From an uncultured Desulfovibrio sp. (GTDB lineage Bacteria > Desulfobacterota > Desulfovibrionia > Desulfovibrionales > Desulfovibrionaceae), in assembly GCA_913060505.1 (NCBI GenBank), contig CAJXRQ010000007.1, positions 54,184 to 118,183 on the forward strand: 64,000 bases of DNA, written 5' to 3'. Under the pieces are notes generated by a model that did no database searches, was not told where the DNA came from, and was given only the letters and a program-made list of their open reading frames with translations. Shown here piece after piece: positions 1 through 7,452 of the stretch (within the stretch, counting starts at the first letter, position 1; every line of letters starts with the position of its first letter). Made by a program: the position numbers and the translations under genes.

Positions 1-1
1 G

Positions 2-1402
2 CGCCGGCATCCGGAGTTTTCTCCGCAAATAGATCGCGATGCGTTGGCATTATTCTTCCGGCACAATTACATTCCCTCACCTCACTGCATCTATCGAAAC
101 GCCTACAAACTGGAACCCGGCCATATTCTCACGCTTGATCAATCGGGGCTCAGCACCCGCTGCTGGTGGAGCGCAACAACGGCGTGGGAAGCTGGCCTGA
201 CCGAACCTTTTCCCGGCAGTTTGGACGAGGCCTCCGACCACCTGCACGACCTGCTCACAGATTCGGTACGGTTGCGCATGCTTTCGGACGTTCCTTTGGG
301 CGCATTCCTTTCCGGGGGAATTGATTCCTCTACGGTGGCCGCGCTCATGCAGGCACAAAGCTCCCGCCCGGTGCGCACTTTTTCCATCGGATTCGCGGAT
401 CAAAAATACGATGAATCTCCCATGGCCCGCGCCATTGCAAACCATCTGGGAACAAACCATACGGAACTGAGAGTTACCCCCCGGGAGATGGCTGAAGTCA
501 TTCCCTCACTGCCCCGGTTCTGGGATGAACCGTTTGCAGACTCTTCCCAGGTTCCAAGCCTGTGCCTTGCGCGGTTGACACGGCAACACGTCACGGTAGC
601 TCTCTCCGGTGACGGCGGGGACGAGCTTTTCATGGGCTACGCCCGGTATCCCATGGCTGTGCGCACATGGAATCTGTTGGGGAACCTGCCCCTTCCGATT
701 CGCAAAACCATTTCCCGCATGGGCAAGGCCGTACCCAACCGCCTCATGAGTCTTTTGGGACCGCTCGCTTCGAAAATCCACTGGCGGCTGGATGCTCTGG
801 CTCTGCCTGATTTCCAATCCCTCTATCGCTATGCACTCTCCCACCAGAAGCTGCCCGAAGAATTTGTCCCGGGAGCCATCGAGCCGAAGACCGCCTTTAC
901 CGCCAGCTATGGAAAACCGGCATGTGACAAGGCCGCGCTCATGACGCTCATGGACGCTCGTGCCTATTTGCCGGATGACATCCTGACCAAAGTGGACCGT
1001 GCAACCATGGCTGCCAGCCTTGAAGCGCGTGTGCCGCTGTTGGATCACAGGGTGGTTGAATTCGCCGCCAGCCTGCCGACCAGCATGAAACTCGGACCAG
1101 ACGGCAAGGGGAAATTGCCAGTACGCGCTGTATTGTCGCGTTATGTTCCCCCCAATCTCTTCGAAAGACCCAAAATGGGCTTCAGCATCCCACTGGAGCA
1201 GTGGTTGCGTTCGGACTTGCGCGATTGGTGTGAAGAATTACTCAATCCTGAAATCCTTCATGGACAAGGATACATGGACGCGGATATGGTCGCGCGCATG
1301 TGGCGCGAATATGTGAACGGACAAGGCAACTGGAGCACCTATATATGGGATGTACTCATGTTTCAGGCCTGGCTTGCCCACAATGAGGAAGAGCATTCAT
1401 GA
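2..1402 (+). CDS. asnB: Asparagine synthase (glutamine-hydrolysing) family, C-terminal part, cut by the window edge
   Basis: The reading frame is open back to base 2, so the gene begins upstream and the N-terminal glutaminase domain is outside the window. What is visible is the ATP-pyrophosphatase synthetase domain. The PP-loop SGGIDSS lies at bases 311-331 and is followed by SGDGGDELF, typical of the family, which amidates a carboxylate using ammonia from glutamine and ATP. The stop codon overlaps the next gene in an ATGA, so the two are translationally coupled. Its place at the head of a glycosyltransferase cluster suggests it may amidate a sugar or uronic acid in a surface glycan rather than make free asparagine. 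That substrate is inference. Confidence 0.9.
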   Translation, partial: RRHPEFSPQIDRDALALFFRHNYIPSPHCIYRNAYKLEPGHILTLDQSGLSTRCWWSATTAWEAGLTEPFPGSLDEASDHLHDLLTDSVRLRMLSDVPLGAFLSGGIDSSTVAALMQAQSSRPVRTFSIGFADQKYDESPMARAIANHLGTNHTELRVTPREMAEVIPSLPRFWDEPFADSSQVPSLCLARLTRQHVTVALSGDGGDELFMGYARYPMAVRTWNLLGNLPLPIRKTISRMGKAVPNRLMSLLGPLASKIHWRLDALALPDFQSLYRYALSHQKLPEEFVPGAIEPKTAFTASYGKPACDKAALMTLMDARAYLPDDILTKVDRATMAASLEARVPLLDHRVVEFAASLPTSMKLGPDGKGKLPVRAVLSRYVPPNLFERPKMGFSIPLEQWLRSDLRDWCEELLNPEILHGQGYMDADMVARMWREYVNGQGNWSTYIWDVLMFQAWLAHNEEEHS

Positions 1403-2511
1403 ACGCGCCCATGCGCATATTGTTTCTGGTACGTTCCCTTGAGCCTGGAGGCGCAGAAGCCCAACTTGTAACGCTTGCAAACGGTCTTGCCGCGCGGGGG
1501 CATGCCGTGGCCGTGGCAGTATTTTACGGCAAGGGGGCGCTGGAAGACCGGTTGCAGGGCGTACATTATGTGGACCTTGGCAAAAAGGGCCGCATGGATA
1601 TGGCCGGATTCACCATTCGCCTCTTGCGCTGCATCCGCAAATTCCGTCCCGACATTCTTCACGGTTATCTCGGTACCGCCAATCTCTTTACGTCCCTGAT
1701 GCGCCCCATGTTTCCGAGCCTGAAAACCGTATGGGGATTGCGCACCTCGGATATGCAGCAAACAGGACGGGGATTGCTGCCTGCGCTGCATGCACGATTG
1801 GAGCACCGTCTTTCGCGTACGCCACACATGATCATCGCCAACTCGCACGCAGGCATGAAGCACGCGTTTTCCCTCGGCTACCCTGAAGACAAACTGCGCG
1901 TGATCCCCAACGGCATCGACATGCGTCAATTCCGGCCAGACCCGGAAGCCGGTGCCCAGGCACGAAAGCGGTGGGGACTATCCAATCATTCCGGGCCCAT
2001 TATCGGCCTTGCCGCCCGAATCGTGCCGGTAAAAGACCATTCCACTTTCCTGCGCGCCGCATCCCTGCTGCTTCGTACCCACCCGGACTGTATTTTCGTT
2101 TGTATGGGCCGGGGATCGCTGAACGCCCGCCAACCTCTGCTGAACATGACACGCCAACTCGGACTGGAAAAACACGTGATCTGGCGGGATCACGAAACCA
2201 TGAATGAAGCATACAACGCGCTGGATCTGTTTTGCCTTTGCTCGCGTCCGGGCGAAGGCTTTCCCAATGTGCTGGGTGAGGCCATGGCTTGCAACGTGCC
2301 TTGCGTGGCCACGGATTCCGGGGACAGCGCCCGCGTACTCGGCCCCACAGGTACGGTCATACAACCGGGCTACTGCCATGATCTGGTCAATATCATCATC
2401 AAGACCTTAAACGCGCCTCCATCCGGCATGCGCGAGCACATTCTCAAGCACTTCAGTGCCCAACGCATGGTGCAGCGCAGCGAAAAAACGCTGGCAAGCC
2501 TATTGGAATAA
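1399..2511 (+). CDS. Glycosyltransferase family 4 (GT-B fold)
   Basis: A 370-residue protein that starts by ATGA overlap with the preceding gene. It begins with a hydrophobic strand followed by EPGGAE, the glycine-rich acceptor loop of GT4 enzymes. The C-terminal half carries EGFPNVLGEAMAC, the nucleotide-sugar-binding E-x7-E motif. It should transfer a sugar from an activated donor to a glycan or lipid-linked acceptor on the cytoplasmic face of the inner membrane. Neither sugar nor acceptor can be read from the sequence. The last 12 bases overlap the end of the convergent cysteine hydrolase gene. Confidence 0.9.
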   Translation: MNAPMRILFLVRSLEPGGAEAQLVTLANGLAARGHAVAVAVFYGKGALEDRLQGVHYVDLGKKGRMDMAGFTIRLLRCIRKFRPDILHGYLGTANLFTSLMRPMFPSLKTVWGLRTSDMQQTGRGLLPALHARLEHRLSRTPHMIIANSHAGMKHAFSLGYPEDKLRVIPNGIDMRQFRPDPEAGAQARKRWGLSNHSGPIIGLAARIVPVKDHSTFLRAASLLLRTHPDCIFVCMGRGSLNARQPLLNMTRQLGLEKHVIWRDHETMNEAYNALDLFCLCSRPGEGFPNVLGEAMACNVPCVATDSGDSARVLGPTGTVIQPGYCHDLVNIIIKTLNAPPSGMREHILKHFSAQRMVQRSEKTLASLLE

Positions 2512-3126
2512 TTTCCCGGATTCGACAATGCGCACGCTGATGCGCTCAAGGTCGGAACAATCCTTGTCCGTGATGCCGGCAATGCAATCCCGAACGGCAG
2601 CCACCCGGTAATCCAGTGCGGCCGCATCATAAATGGTGGCATGTATACAATTGGGATACCATGTCCCGGCCACAGCCACACTGTTCACGCCCAAATCCTG
2701 CAACAGATTGTGCAACCGGGTCTCAAAAAACGCGCTCCAGCGCGGCTTGTATATGACAAACTCCTGCTCTCCCAGAGGCTGGGGACGTCCTTCCAACAAC
2801 AAAGCTTCGTCCAATTGAGCTCCCTTCGGGAGCAATCCCTGAGCAATCCGAGCGCCCTTGGTGCCGGGTATCACAAGTTGTTCGCCGGTCGCCAACCGCT
2901 CTCGACGGCACAAATCTGCGTTGCCTCCTCCCGGTTCATAAAGCCGGACCACATGGATTACAGGCTGTCGCTTATCCCGAAAACGTTCGGTCAAACGGGT
3001 CAGGGCTGGCACAAATTCCGCAGCTCCCGGCGTTGTCATGCTTCCTTCCGGCAACACGAAATCATTTTGCATATCAACTATCACAAGGGCACAGGCCCCC
3101 ATGTCCGGCATTGTCATGGAATCCAT
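2500..3126 (-). CDS. Isochorismatase-like cysteine hydrolase
   Basis: About 208 residues from the ATG at 3126, which has a strong ribosome site (GGAGG, 5 bases upstream); the frame stays open further but lacks a better start. The catalytic triad of the family is visible: Asp in LVIVDMQNDF, Lys in IYKPRWSAF, and Cys in the segment TWYPNCIHAT. The family hydrolyses small amides or vinyl ethers such as nicotinamide, N-carbamoylsarcosine or isochorismate. The substrate cannot be assigned. It stands apart from the glycan genes, converging on the GT4 gene with a 12-base overlap, and has a hairpin-rich leader. Confidence 0.85.
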   Translation of the reverse strand: MDSMTMPDMGACALVIVDMQNDFVLPEGSMTTPGAAEFVPALTRLTERFRDKRQPVIHVVRLYEPGGGNADLCRRERLATGEQLVIPGTKGARIAQGLLPKGAQLDEALLLEGRPQPLGEQEFVIYKPRWSAFFETRLHNLLQDLGVNSVAVAGTWYPNCIHATIYDAAALDYRVAAVRDCIAGITDKDCSDLERISVRIVESGKLFQ

Positions 3127-3141
3127 GGTTATCCTCCGTTC

Positions 3142-3198
3142 TTTTACCTGTAGCAAGAGGTAAAACCCTAAAAGCCCCCTCAAAATATCTGGGGGTTT
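3142..3198 (-). promoter_or_regulatory. Two hairpins in the leader of the cysteine hydrolase
   Basis: Directly upstream of the ribosome site there are two hairpins. One has a perfect 7-bp stem, TTTTACC/GGTAAAA, at 3142-3148 and 3159-3165. The other has a CCCCC/GGGGG stem at 3175-3179 and 3191-3195, flanked by A and T runs. The second could act as a weak terminator or attenuator. A regulatory role is inference; no known riboswitch class was recognised. Confidence 0.35.
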
Positions 3199-3281
3199 CC
3201 CCTGACTTTTCGCTACAAAAAGAGGGGGGTTCCCCATTGCGTTTTTTGCTTCAAACGATAACTTCTACCTACAAGTATACA

Positions 3282-3383
3282 ACTGCTTGCTTGCGGGAAG
3301 CCCACATGACTCGCTCCCCTTCCATGTAGGCTTTCTGCTCAAACAAGGCTCCGTTTCGGGGCCTTTTTTGTTTTGCAAGCAGT
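3282..3383. other. Unassigned structured element, possible small RNA
   Basis: A perfect 9-bp inverted repeat, ACTGCTTGC at 3282-3290 and GCAAGCAGT at 3375-3383, encloses two hairpins. The first pairs 3296-3308 with 3323-3335, with one mismatch and a wobble. The second is a GC-rich stem at 3345-3365. No protein-coding gene explains it, and no convincing promoter was found on either strand. Confidence 0.35.
3345..3369 (+). terminator. Rho-independent terminator-like hairpin
   Basis: A 9-bp stem (AAGGCTCCG / CGGGGCCTT, one wobble) with a TTT loop is followed by a T-rich run on the plus strand. There is no plus-strand gene upstream. Read on the minus strand it could terminate the metallohydrolase gene ending at 3392, though the T tract is weaker in that direction. 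Confidence 0.6.
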
Positions 3384-3391
3384 GTATTTTG

Positions 3392-4147
3392 TTACTGTCT
3401 GGCGCCTATGACCGCTCCTGTGGCATATTGCGGTTCATGAAGGGGCAGGAGTGTGTCGGCCATGGTCTTGGCGCGGACAAGAATATCATAGGCTTCATTG
3501 GCATTCATATGGGTTCCGGGCGGGATCACCTCCATCTCCATGGCCGTGACGTCCTTGGGTGGGTACAGATTTTCCAGAATGGTACAGAACCCGCAAATCA
3601 TGACCACACCGGACGGGGTGTCCACCAGGACGGACATGCCGCCTTCCGTATGCGCAGGAGTGTGGACCATGCGGATGCCCGGCACCACTTCCGTATCGCC
3701 CGTGATCACTTCGATCTGGCCGTTGTCTTCAACATCCTCGATGTAATCTTCCAGATAGCGAAAATCCAACGGATGCGGATCATGCGCGTGTTCCAGCTCC
3801 TTTTCATGAACATAGAAACGGGCATTGGTACATTTGTAGTCATTCTCGCAATGGTCGTTGTGCAAATGCGTATGGATGACGATGTCCACATCTTCCGGCT
3901 TGAGTTCGTGCAGAGCCAGCCCTTCTTCAAACGTATGAATGGGACCGCCGATAGCCTTTTCCCGGTCTTCGGAAATCACGGGATGCATTTCTCCGGTGTC
4001 CACGAGAATGGTTTTGTCGCCGCCTTCGAGATACCAGCTGTAGATGGGAATTGTGTAGGGCGTACCGTACCCGTGCTGGTAGGTCATCATGCCCTTGTCG
4101 AAAACCTTGGACCCCATGACCATGGGATGAATCAGGTATTCACTCAT
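3392..4147 (-). CDS. Metallo-beta-lactamase-fold hydrolase, N-acyl homoserine lactonase-like
   Basis: 251 residues from the ATG at 4147, chosen because GGAGGA lies 6 bases upstream; an in-frame ATG 18 bases earlier lacks such a site. The zinc motif HTHLHNDH, the later His in TPAHTEGG, and a C-terminal His in LPLHEP match the AHL-lactonase branch (AiiA/AttM) of the fold. At the place where these enzymes carry the metal-bridging Asp, the sequence reads MICGFC, so Cys appears to stand there instead. The real substrate may therefore not be a homoserine lactone. It is a single-gene unit beside the glycan cluster. Confidence 0.8.
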   Translation of the reverse strand: MSEYLIHPMVMGSKVFDKGMMTYQHGYGTPYTIPIYSWYLEGGDKTILVDTGEMHPVISEDREKAIGGPIHTFEEGLALHELKPEDVDIVIHTHLHNDHCENDYKCTNARFYVHEKELEHAHDPHPLDFRYLEDYIEDVEDNGQIEVITGDTEVVPGIRMVHTPAHTEGGMSVLVDTPSGVVMICGFCTILENLYPPKDVTAMEMEVIPPGTHMNANEAYDILVRAKTMADTLLPLHEPQYATGAVIGARQ

Positions 4148-4301
4148 ATATTCCTCCGGCTGCATTTGTTTCCGCCAGTATGGGCCATCGGAGCGTCAAG
4201 TCAAGGAGGAGACAATTTAGAAAGCAGGAGACGAGAGATTGCACATGAGAAAGGCGGCCCCCCTCAATCGAGGCTGTAAAAAGCACTTATCATACCAAAA
4301 C

Positions 4302-5066
4302 TTAATCACAATATTGTCTTCGTAGCCTTCTGCGCCATTGTTTAATAGGGACCAATGAAATTACACACTTTAAAATCCTTAAAGACAACTTTTTATTATG
4401 CCTATTGATTTTAAAAGAGCTGGTGTTATTTATAAAATTTTCATATCTATCAAAAAAAAGATCTTCGACATGAATTTTTTGGCGGTAGAGGACATAAGGC
4501 AAACTTATTTGGTCGCGCCCGCTGTGTTTTTTCAACTCCTGCCACCACATCTCCATTGCTTTTGAAATACAAGACTCATTATGCCTTCTGAAAATAATAC
4601 CACCGCAATAAAGACCATAATGAAGAGGCATATGGAATTTATGATATTCTTTTATTTGTTTTATTATTTTTTTTTTATTGCCCTTTGATAAACGCATGCA
4701 TGCCGCAGCTTCATCGAAGAGACAATCTCGCAGCGGATGTGGAGCCAAAGCCATAGATGAATTAAAATCAATATGTCTCCTCACAACATGCTCAAGCTTA
4801 TCATCAAGAACATCTATGTTTGCATCAATATATACACTAGTTTCATATTGAGATAAAAATTTATGTGGCAAGAGTTTTATTAAACGGGACTTACGACCAT
4901 TATCCAATTTGCTTCTTTCCATTAAAACCAAACGCCACGGAGAGGGCACGTCAATTTTTGCATCTGAAAAACAGATGTAATCCCATTCTCTACAAATATA
5001 TTTATGCCTAAAAACACTATCATAACAACCTGTTACGACAGTATAGACTGCGTTTTTATTTTTCAT
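4302..5066 (-). CDS. DUF616 / TOD1-MUCI70-type glycosyltransferase-like protein
   Basis: 254 residues starting at the ATG at 5066. The N-terminal segment YTVVTGCYDS, then ICFSDA, then YIDANIDV follow the DUF616 pattern found in bacterial surface-polysaccharide clusters and in plant TOD1/MUCI70 proteins. The C-terminus is very basic. Base composition is clearly more AT-rich than the flanking genes, which fits lateral acquisition. A role in adding or modifying a sugar is inferred from family and neighbours; donor and acceptor are unknown. Confidence 0.7.
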   Translation of the reverse strand: MKNKNAVYTVVTGCYDSVFRHKYICREWDYICFSDAKIDVPSPWRLVLMERSKLDNGRKSRLIKLLPHKFLSQYETSVYIDANIDVLDDKLEHVVRRHIDFNSSMALAPHPLRDCLFDEAAACMRLSKGNKKKIIKQIKEYHKFHMPLHYGLYCGGIIFRRHNESCISKAMEMWWQELKKHSGRDQISLPYVLYRQKIHVEDLFFDRYENFINNTSSFKINRHNKKLSLRILKCVISLVPIKQWRRRLRRQYCD

Positions 5067-5330
5067 GATTTTTTAAACTTGGTATGTATAAAATTACCAA
5101 AAAAAATAAAATTTTACTTTATTTTTTATAGAAACAGGAAACAGCCCTAGAAATCTCTATTATCAATGTATTATATGCTTTGTTTATTAATACTGCCGAT
5201 AATTTTACTTTTTTTCAACCAGCAATTAAAAGAATTATTTTATATTATGAGCATAAAGACGCCAGAGGATTGGCCTAAAAAAACTAAACCACAGTTTAAG
5301 AGGACGCAAGAAGCCCAAATGAGGCTTTTG
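5067..5330. other. AT-rich spacer without a supported gene
   Basis: This stretch between the DUF616 gene and the IS3 remnant is strongly AT-rich. A short hydrophobic reading frame from about 5166 has no ribosome site and runs into the transposase remnant, so it is not called. Nothing else was recognised. Confidence 0.5.
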
Positions 5331-6295
5331 ATGTCCAGGAGAAGGAAAAGATTTACTGCTGAATTTGAGCTCCGTAGGTCATCGACGCCCTGATCGGTGG
5401 ACACACACTTTCTGAGCTGGTCAGCAGGTACAGCGTCCACGCCAATCAGATATCCAAATGGAAGAAGCAAGCTAAAAGCAGATCACTGTTGGCTTTGCAG
5501 GCAAGCCCAAGAAGACCCAACAAGATGATGAGGATTTGACGCCAAAATCGGAAGCTCACCGTGGAGAAGACTTTTTTGCAACAAACCCTCGTCAAAATCT
5601 GAGCTGCGAACGAAGGCGTGAGATTACCGACAAGGAGCATCCTGTGCTCAATGTTCGACGGATGCATATCATCCTACGAAATGGAGGTCTGTGGGTCGGC
5701 CGAGAACGCCCCCCCTCGTTTAATGTGTAAGACGGGATTGATTGTGATTTATCAGAAACCAAAGACAAGCCACCCGCATCCGCAACTAGGACTTATCCGT
5801 ATTTGCTGAGGCATCAGACAATCACAAAGCCAAATCAGGTTTGATGCGCCGACATCAAGTATATCCCGATGAAACGAGAATTTCTGTATCTTGTAGCAAT
5901 TATGGACTGGCGTAGCCGTGCTATACTGTCCTGGCGCTTGTCGTACAAGATGAACGCAGACTTCTGCACCTCGGCCCTGGAGGATGCAATCGCTCGCTAT
6001 GGTGTGCTTGAAAATATTTAACGCGGATCAAGGCAACCAGTTTTCCAGCTATAAATTCATCAAGACTTTGCGTGCCGTTGATATTCGGATCTCAATGGGT
6101 CGCCGTGGGTGCTAGGTGAAAATGTTATGATAGAGCGGCTCTGGAAGTCGCTAAAATATGAATGTGTTTATCTGAGGGAGTCGGAGACTGGCTTTAACTC
6201 GCGAAAAGCTTTGTGGCATGGTGCTTTGATTTCTACAATAACCACTGTACTCATAAGACCTTTGACGGCAAGAAGCCGATGAAAAAATATCAAAC
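5331..6295 (+). mobile_element. Decayed IS3-family insertion sequence (orfA/orfB remnants)
   Basis: Translation in shifting plus-strand frames recovers both IS3 transposase parts. OrfA is seen from 5331 (RRRKRFTAEFE), continuing after a frameshift with an HTH-like stretch ending ISKWKKQA. OrfB gives YQKPKTSHPHP, then the DDE region with ADIKYIPM, YLVAIMDWRSRAILSWRLS, FNADQGNQFSS and ERLWKSLKYE. Several frameshifts and stop codons break it, so it is inactive. No clear terminal inverted repeats or target duplication were found, so the borders are approximate. It lies inside the AT-rich part of the glycan cluster. Confidence 0.85.
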
Positions 6296-6448
6296 GCAAC
6301 CCAAAGGGGTACCTCTAGCTTGGCCCCGCCAAGCAGCGTAGCTCGTTAATCTGTCCACCTCAAAAACGCTGTTCAGTGGTTCAACAAAGTGGCCCCACTT
6401 CTGCCCCCCCAACGAGAGAAAAAACTTGGTCTCAAAAATTATGGGATA

Positions 6449-6484
6449 AAAAAATGGGGACCGAAAAACGGCCCCCATTTTTGT
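6449..6484 (-). terminator. Rho-independent terminator of the methyltransferase gene
   Basis: A stem of ATGGGG and CCG (one bulge) with a five-A loop is flanked by A and T runs on both sides. It lies about 28 bases past the stop codon at 6512 on the minus strand and could also work on the plus strand. Confidence 0.75.
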
Positions 6485-6511
6485 TTAACAGAATTCCCCT
6501 GCTCCCTTTGT

Positions 6512-7246
6512 CTACTTCATTATTTCAATGGCTCCAAGGGATCTATGGCTGGATTCATTTTTAGTAAGAACGACCCCAGAAGCAACTTCTTTACCGGTTT
6601 GAGGGAATCTATTCTGCCACTTATCGGGGCTTCTACTTGCAACAACAAAGTAATACACAGGATAAACAGGATTGTGATTTCCATCGATGTACATAACCTC
6701 AAATCCCTGCTCATCAAAAAGCTCCCGCAGAGCAAATTCTGTAAATCTGAAATAGTCCAGATAAGAACCATAAGACCAATGCTCAACTTGTATAAAAGGG
6801 ACTACAAGTATAACTGTATCACTCGTCAGCTTGCATAAATTCTTAATTGCTAGTCGCACATCAGAAACATGCTCCAGTGTTGTATGATTAAACACGACCT
6901 CATAGCGACCAGCCAGCTGATCATCTACTTCAGATTGAAGATCTATGTGAATCTCATTCGGTAGGCCATTTTTCCCCCTGCATCCATCAATATTACTTAC
7001 ATGGTAATCTTTTGCATTGACAAAATAATCCTGATAGCGACCACCCTGCTTGTCCATATCCTTCCATCCGCTCACATTTATCACGCTGCCCTGATACATG
7101 TGCGCAAACTTCTTTAATTCTGAATTTGACCACACGCGCGGTTGCCATTCAGGATTGGCAGCTCTAACCAATTGTGAGTTCAACGCAAAAAGTTTATTCA
7201 CGACAGGTTTAAATATTTTTAAAAGGCGAAGACCAATTTTTTTCAT
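6512..7246 (-). CDS. SAM-dependent methyltransferase-like protein
   Basis: 244 residues. The start at 7246 is preferred over a GTG 9 bases earlier because GGAAAGG is well spaced from it. The middle of the protein resembles a class I methyltransferase: HIDL, then YEVVFNHTTLEHV, the usual strand-four motif preceding the core helix, then hydrophobic strand VILVVPF. The SAM-binding glycine-rich motif I is poorly conserved (VINVSGW), so activity is not certain. It is a likely glycan or lipid-carrier modification enzyme by context. AT-rich, like its neighbours. Confidence 0.65.
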   Translation of the reverse strand: MKKIGLRLLKIFKPVVNKLFALNSQLVRAANPEWQPRVWSNSELKKFAHMYQGSVINVSGWKDMDKQGGRYQDYFVNAKDYHVSNIDGCRGKNGLPNEIHIDLQSEVDDQLAGRYEVVFNHTTLEHVSDVRLAIKNLCKLTSDTVILVVPFIQVEHWSYGSYLDYFRFTEFALRELFDEQGFEVMYIDGNHNPVYPVYYFVVASRSPDKWQNRFPQTGKEVASGVVLTKNESSHRSLGAIEIMK

Positions 7247-7452
7247 ATAAAACACCTTTCCACTGTCACAGCTAATATTTCCAGCGTTTCGCGTAGCCTT
7301 AAAAAGATAAAACTACAATATTTCCTTTTGCTTCCTTCATCCCAAAAAATATCCGTACGTCAAGTCACGACCAAAGACTTGTATAGTTCAGAAGAGTAAA
7401 TTGCACCTTTCTACAGCGTTTTGCCAAGTGCGATTCCTATATACGCTCCGAT

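Noticed and set aside
3126..3165. preQ1-type riboswitch in front of the cysteine hydrolase
   Set aside because: A small hairpin near the ribosome site is similar in size, but the A-rich tail and loop-tail pseudoknot pairing are not there and the gene is not a queuosine gene.
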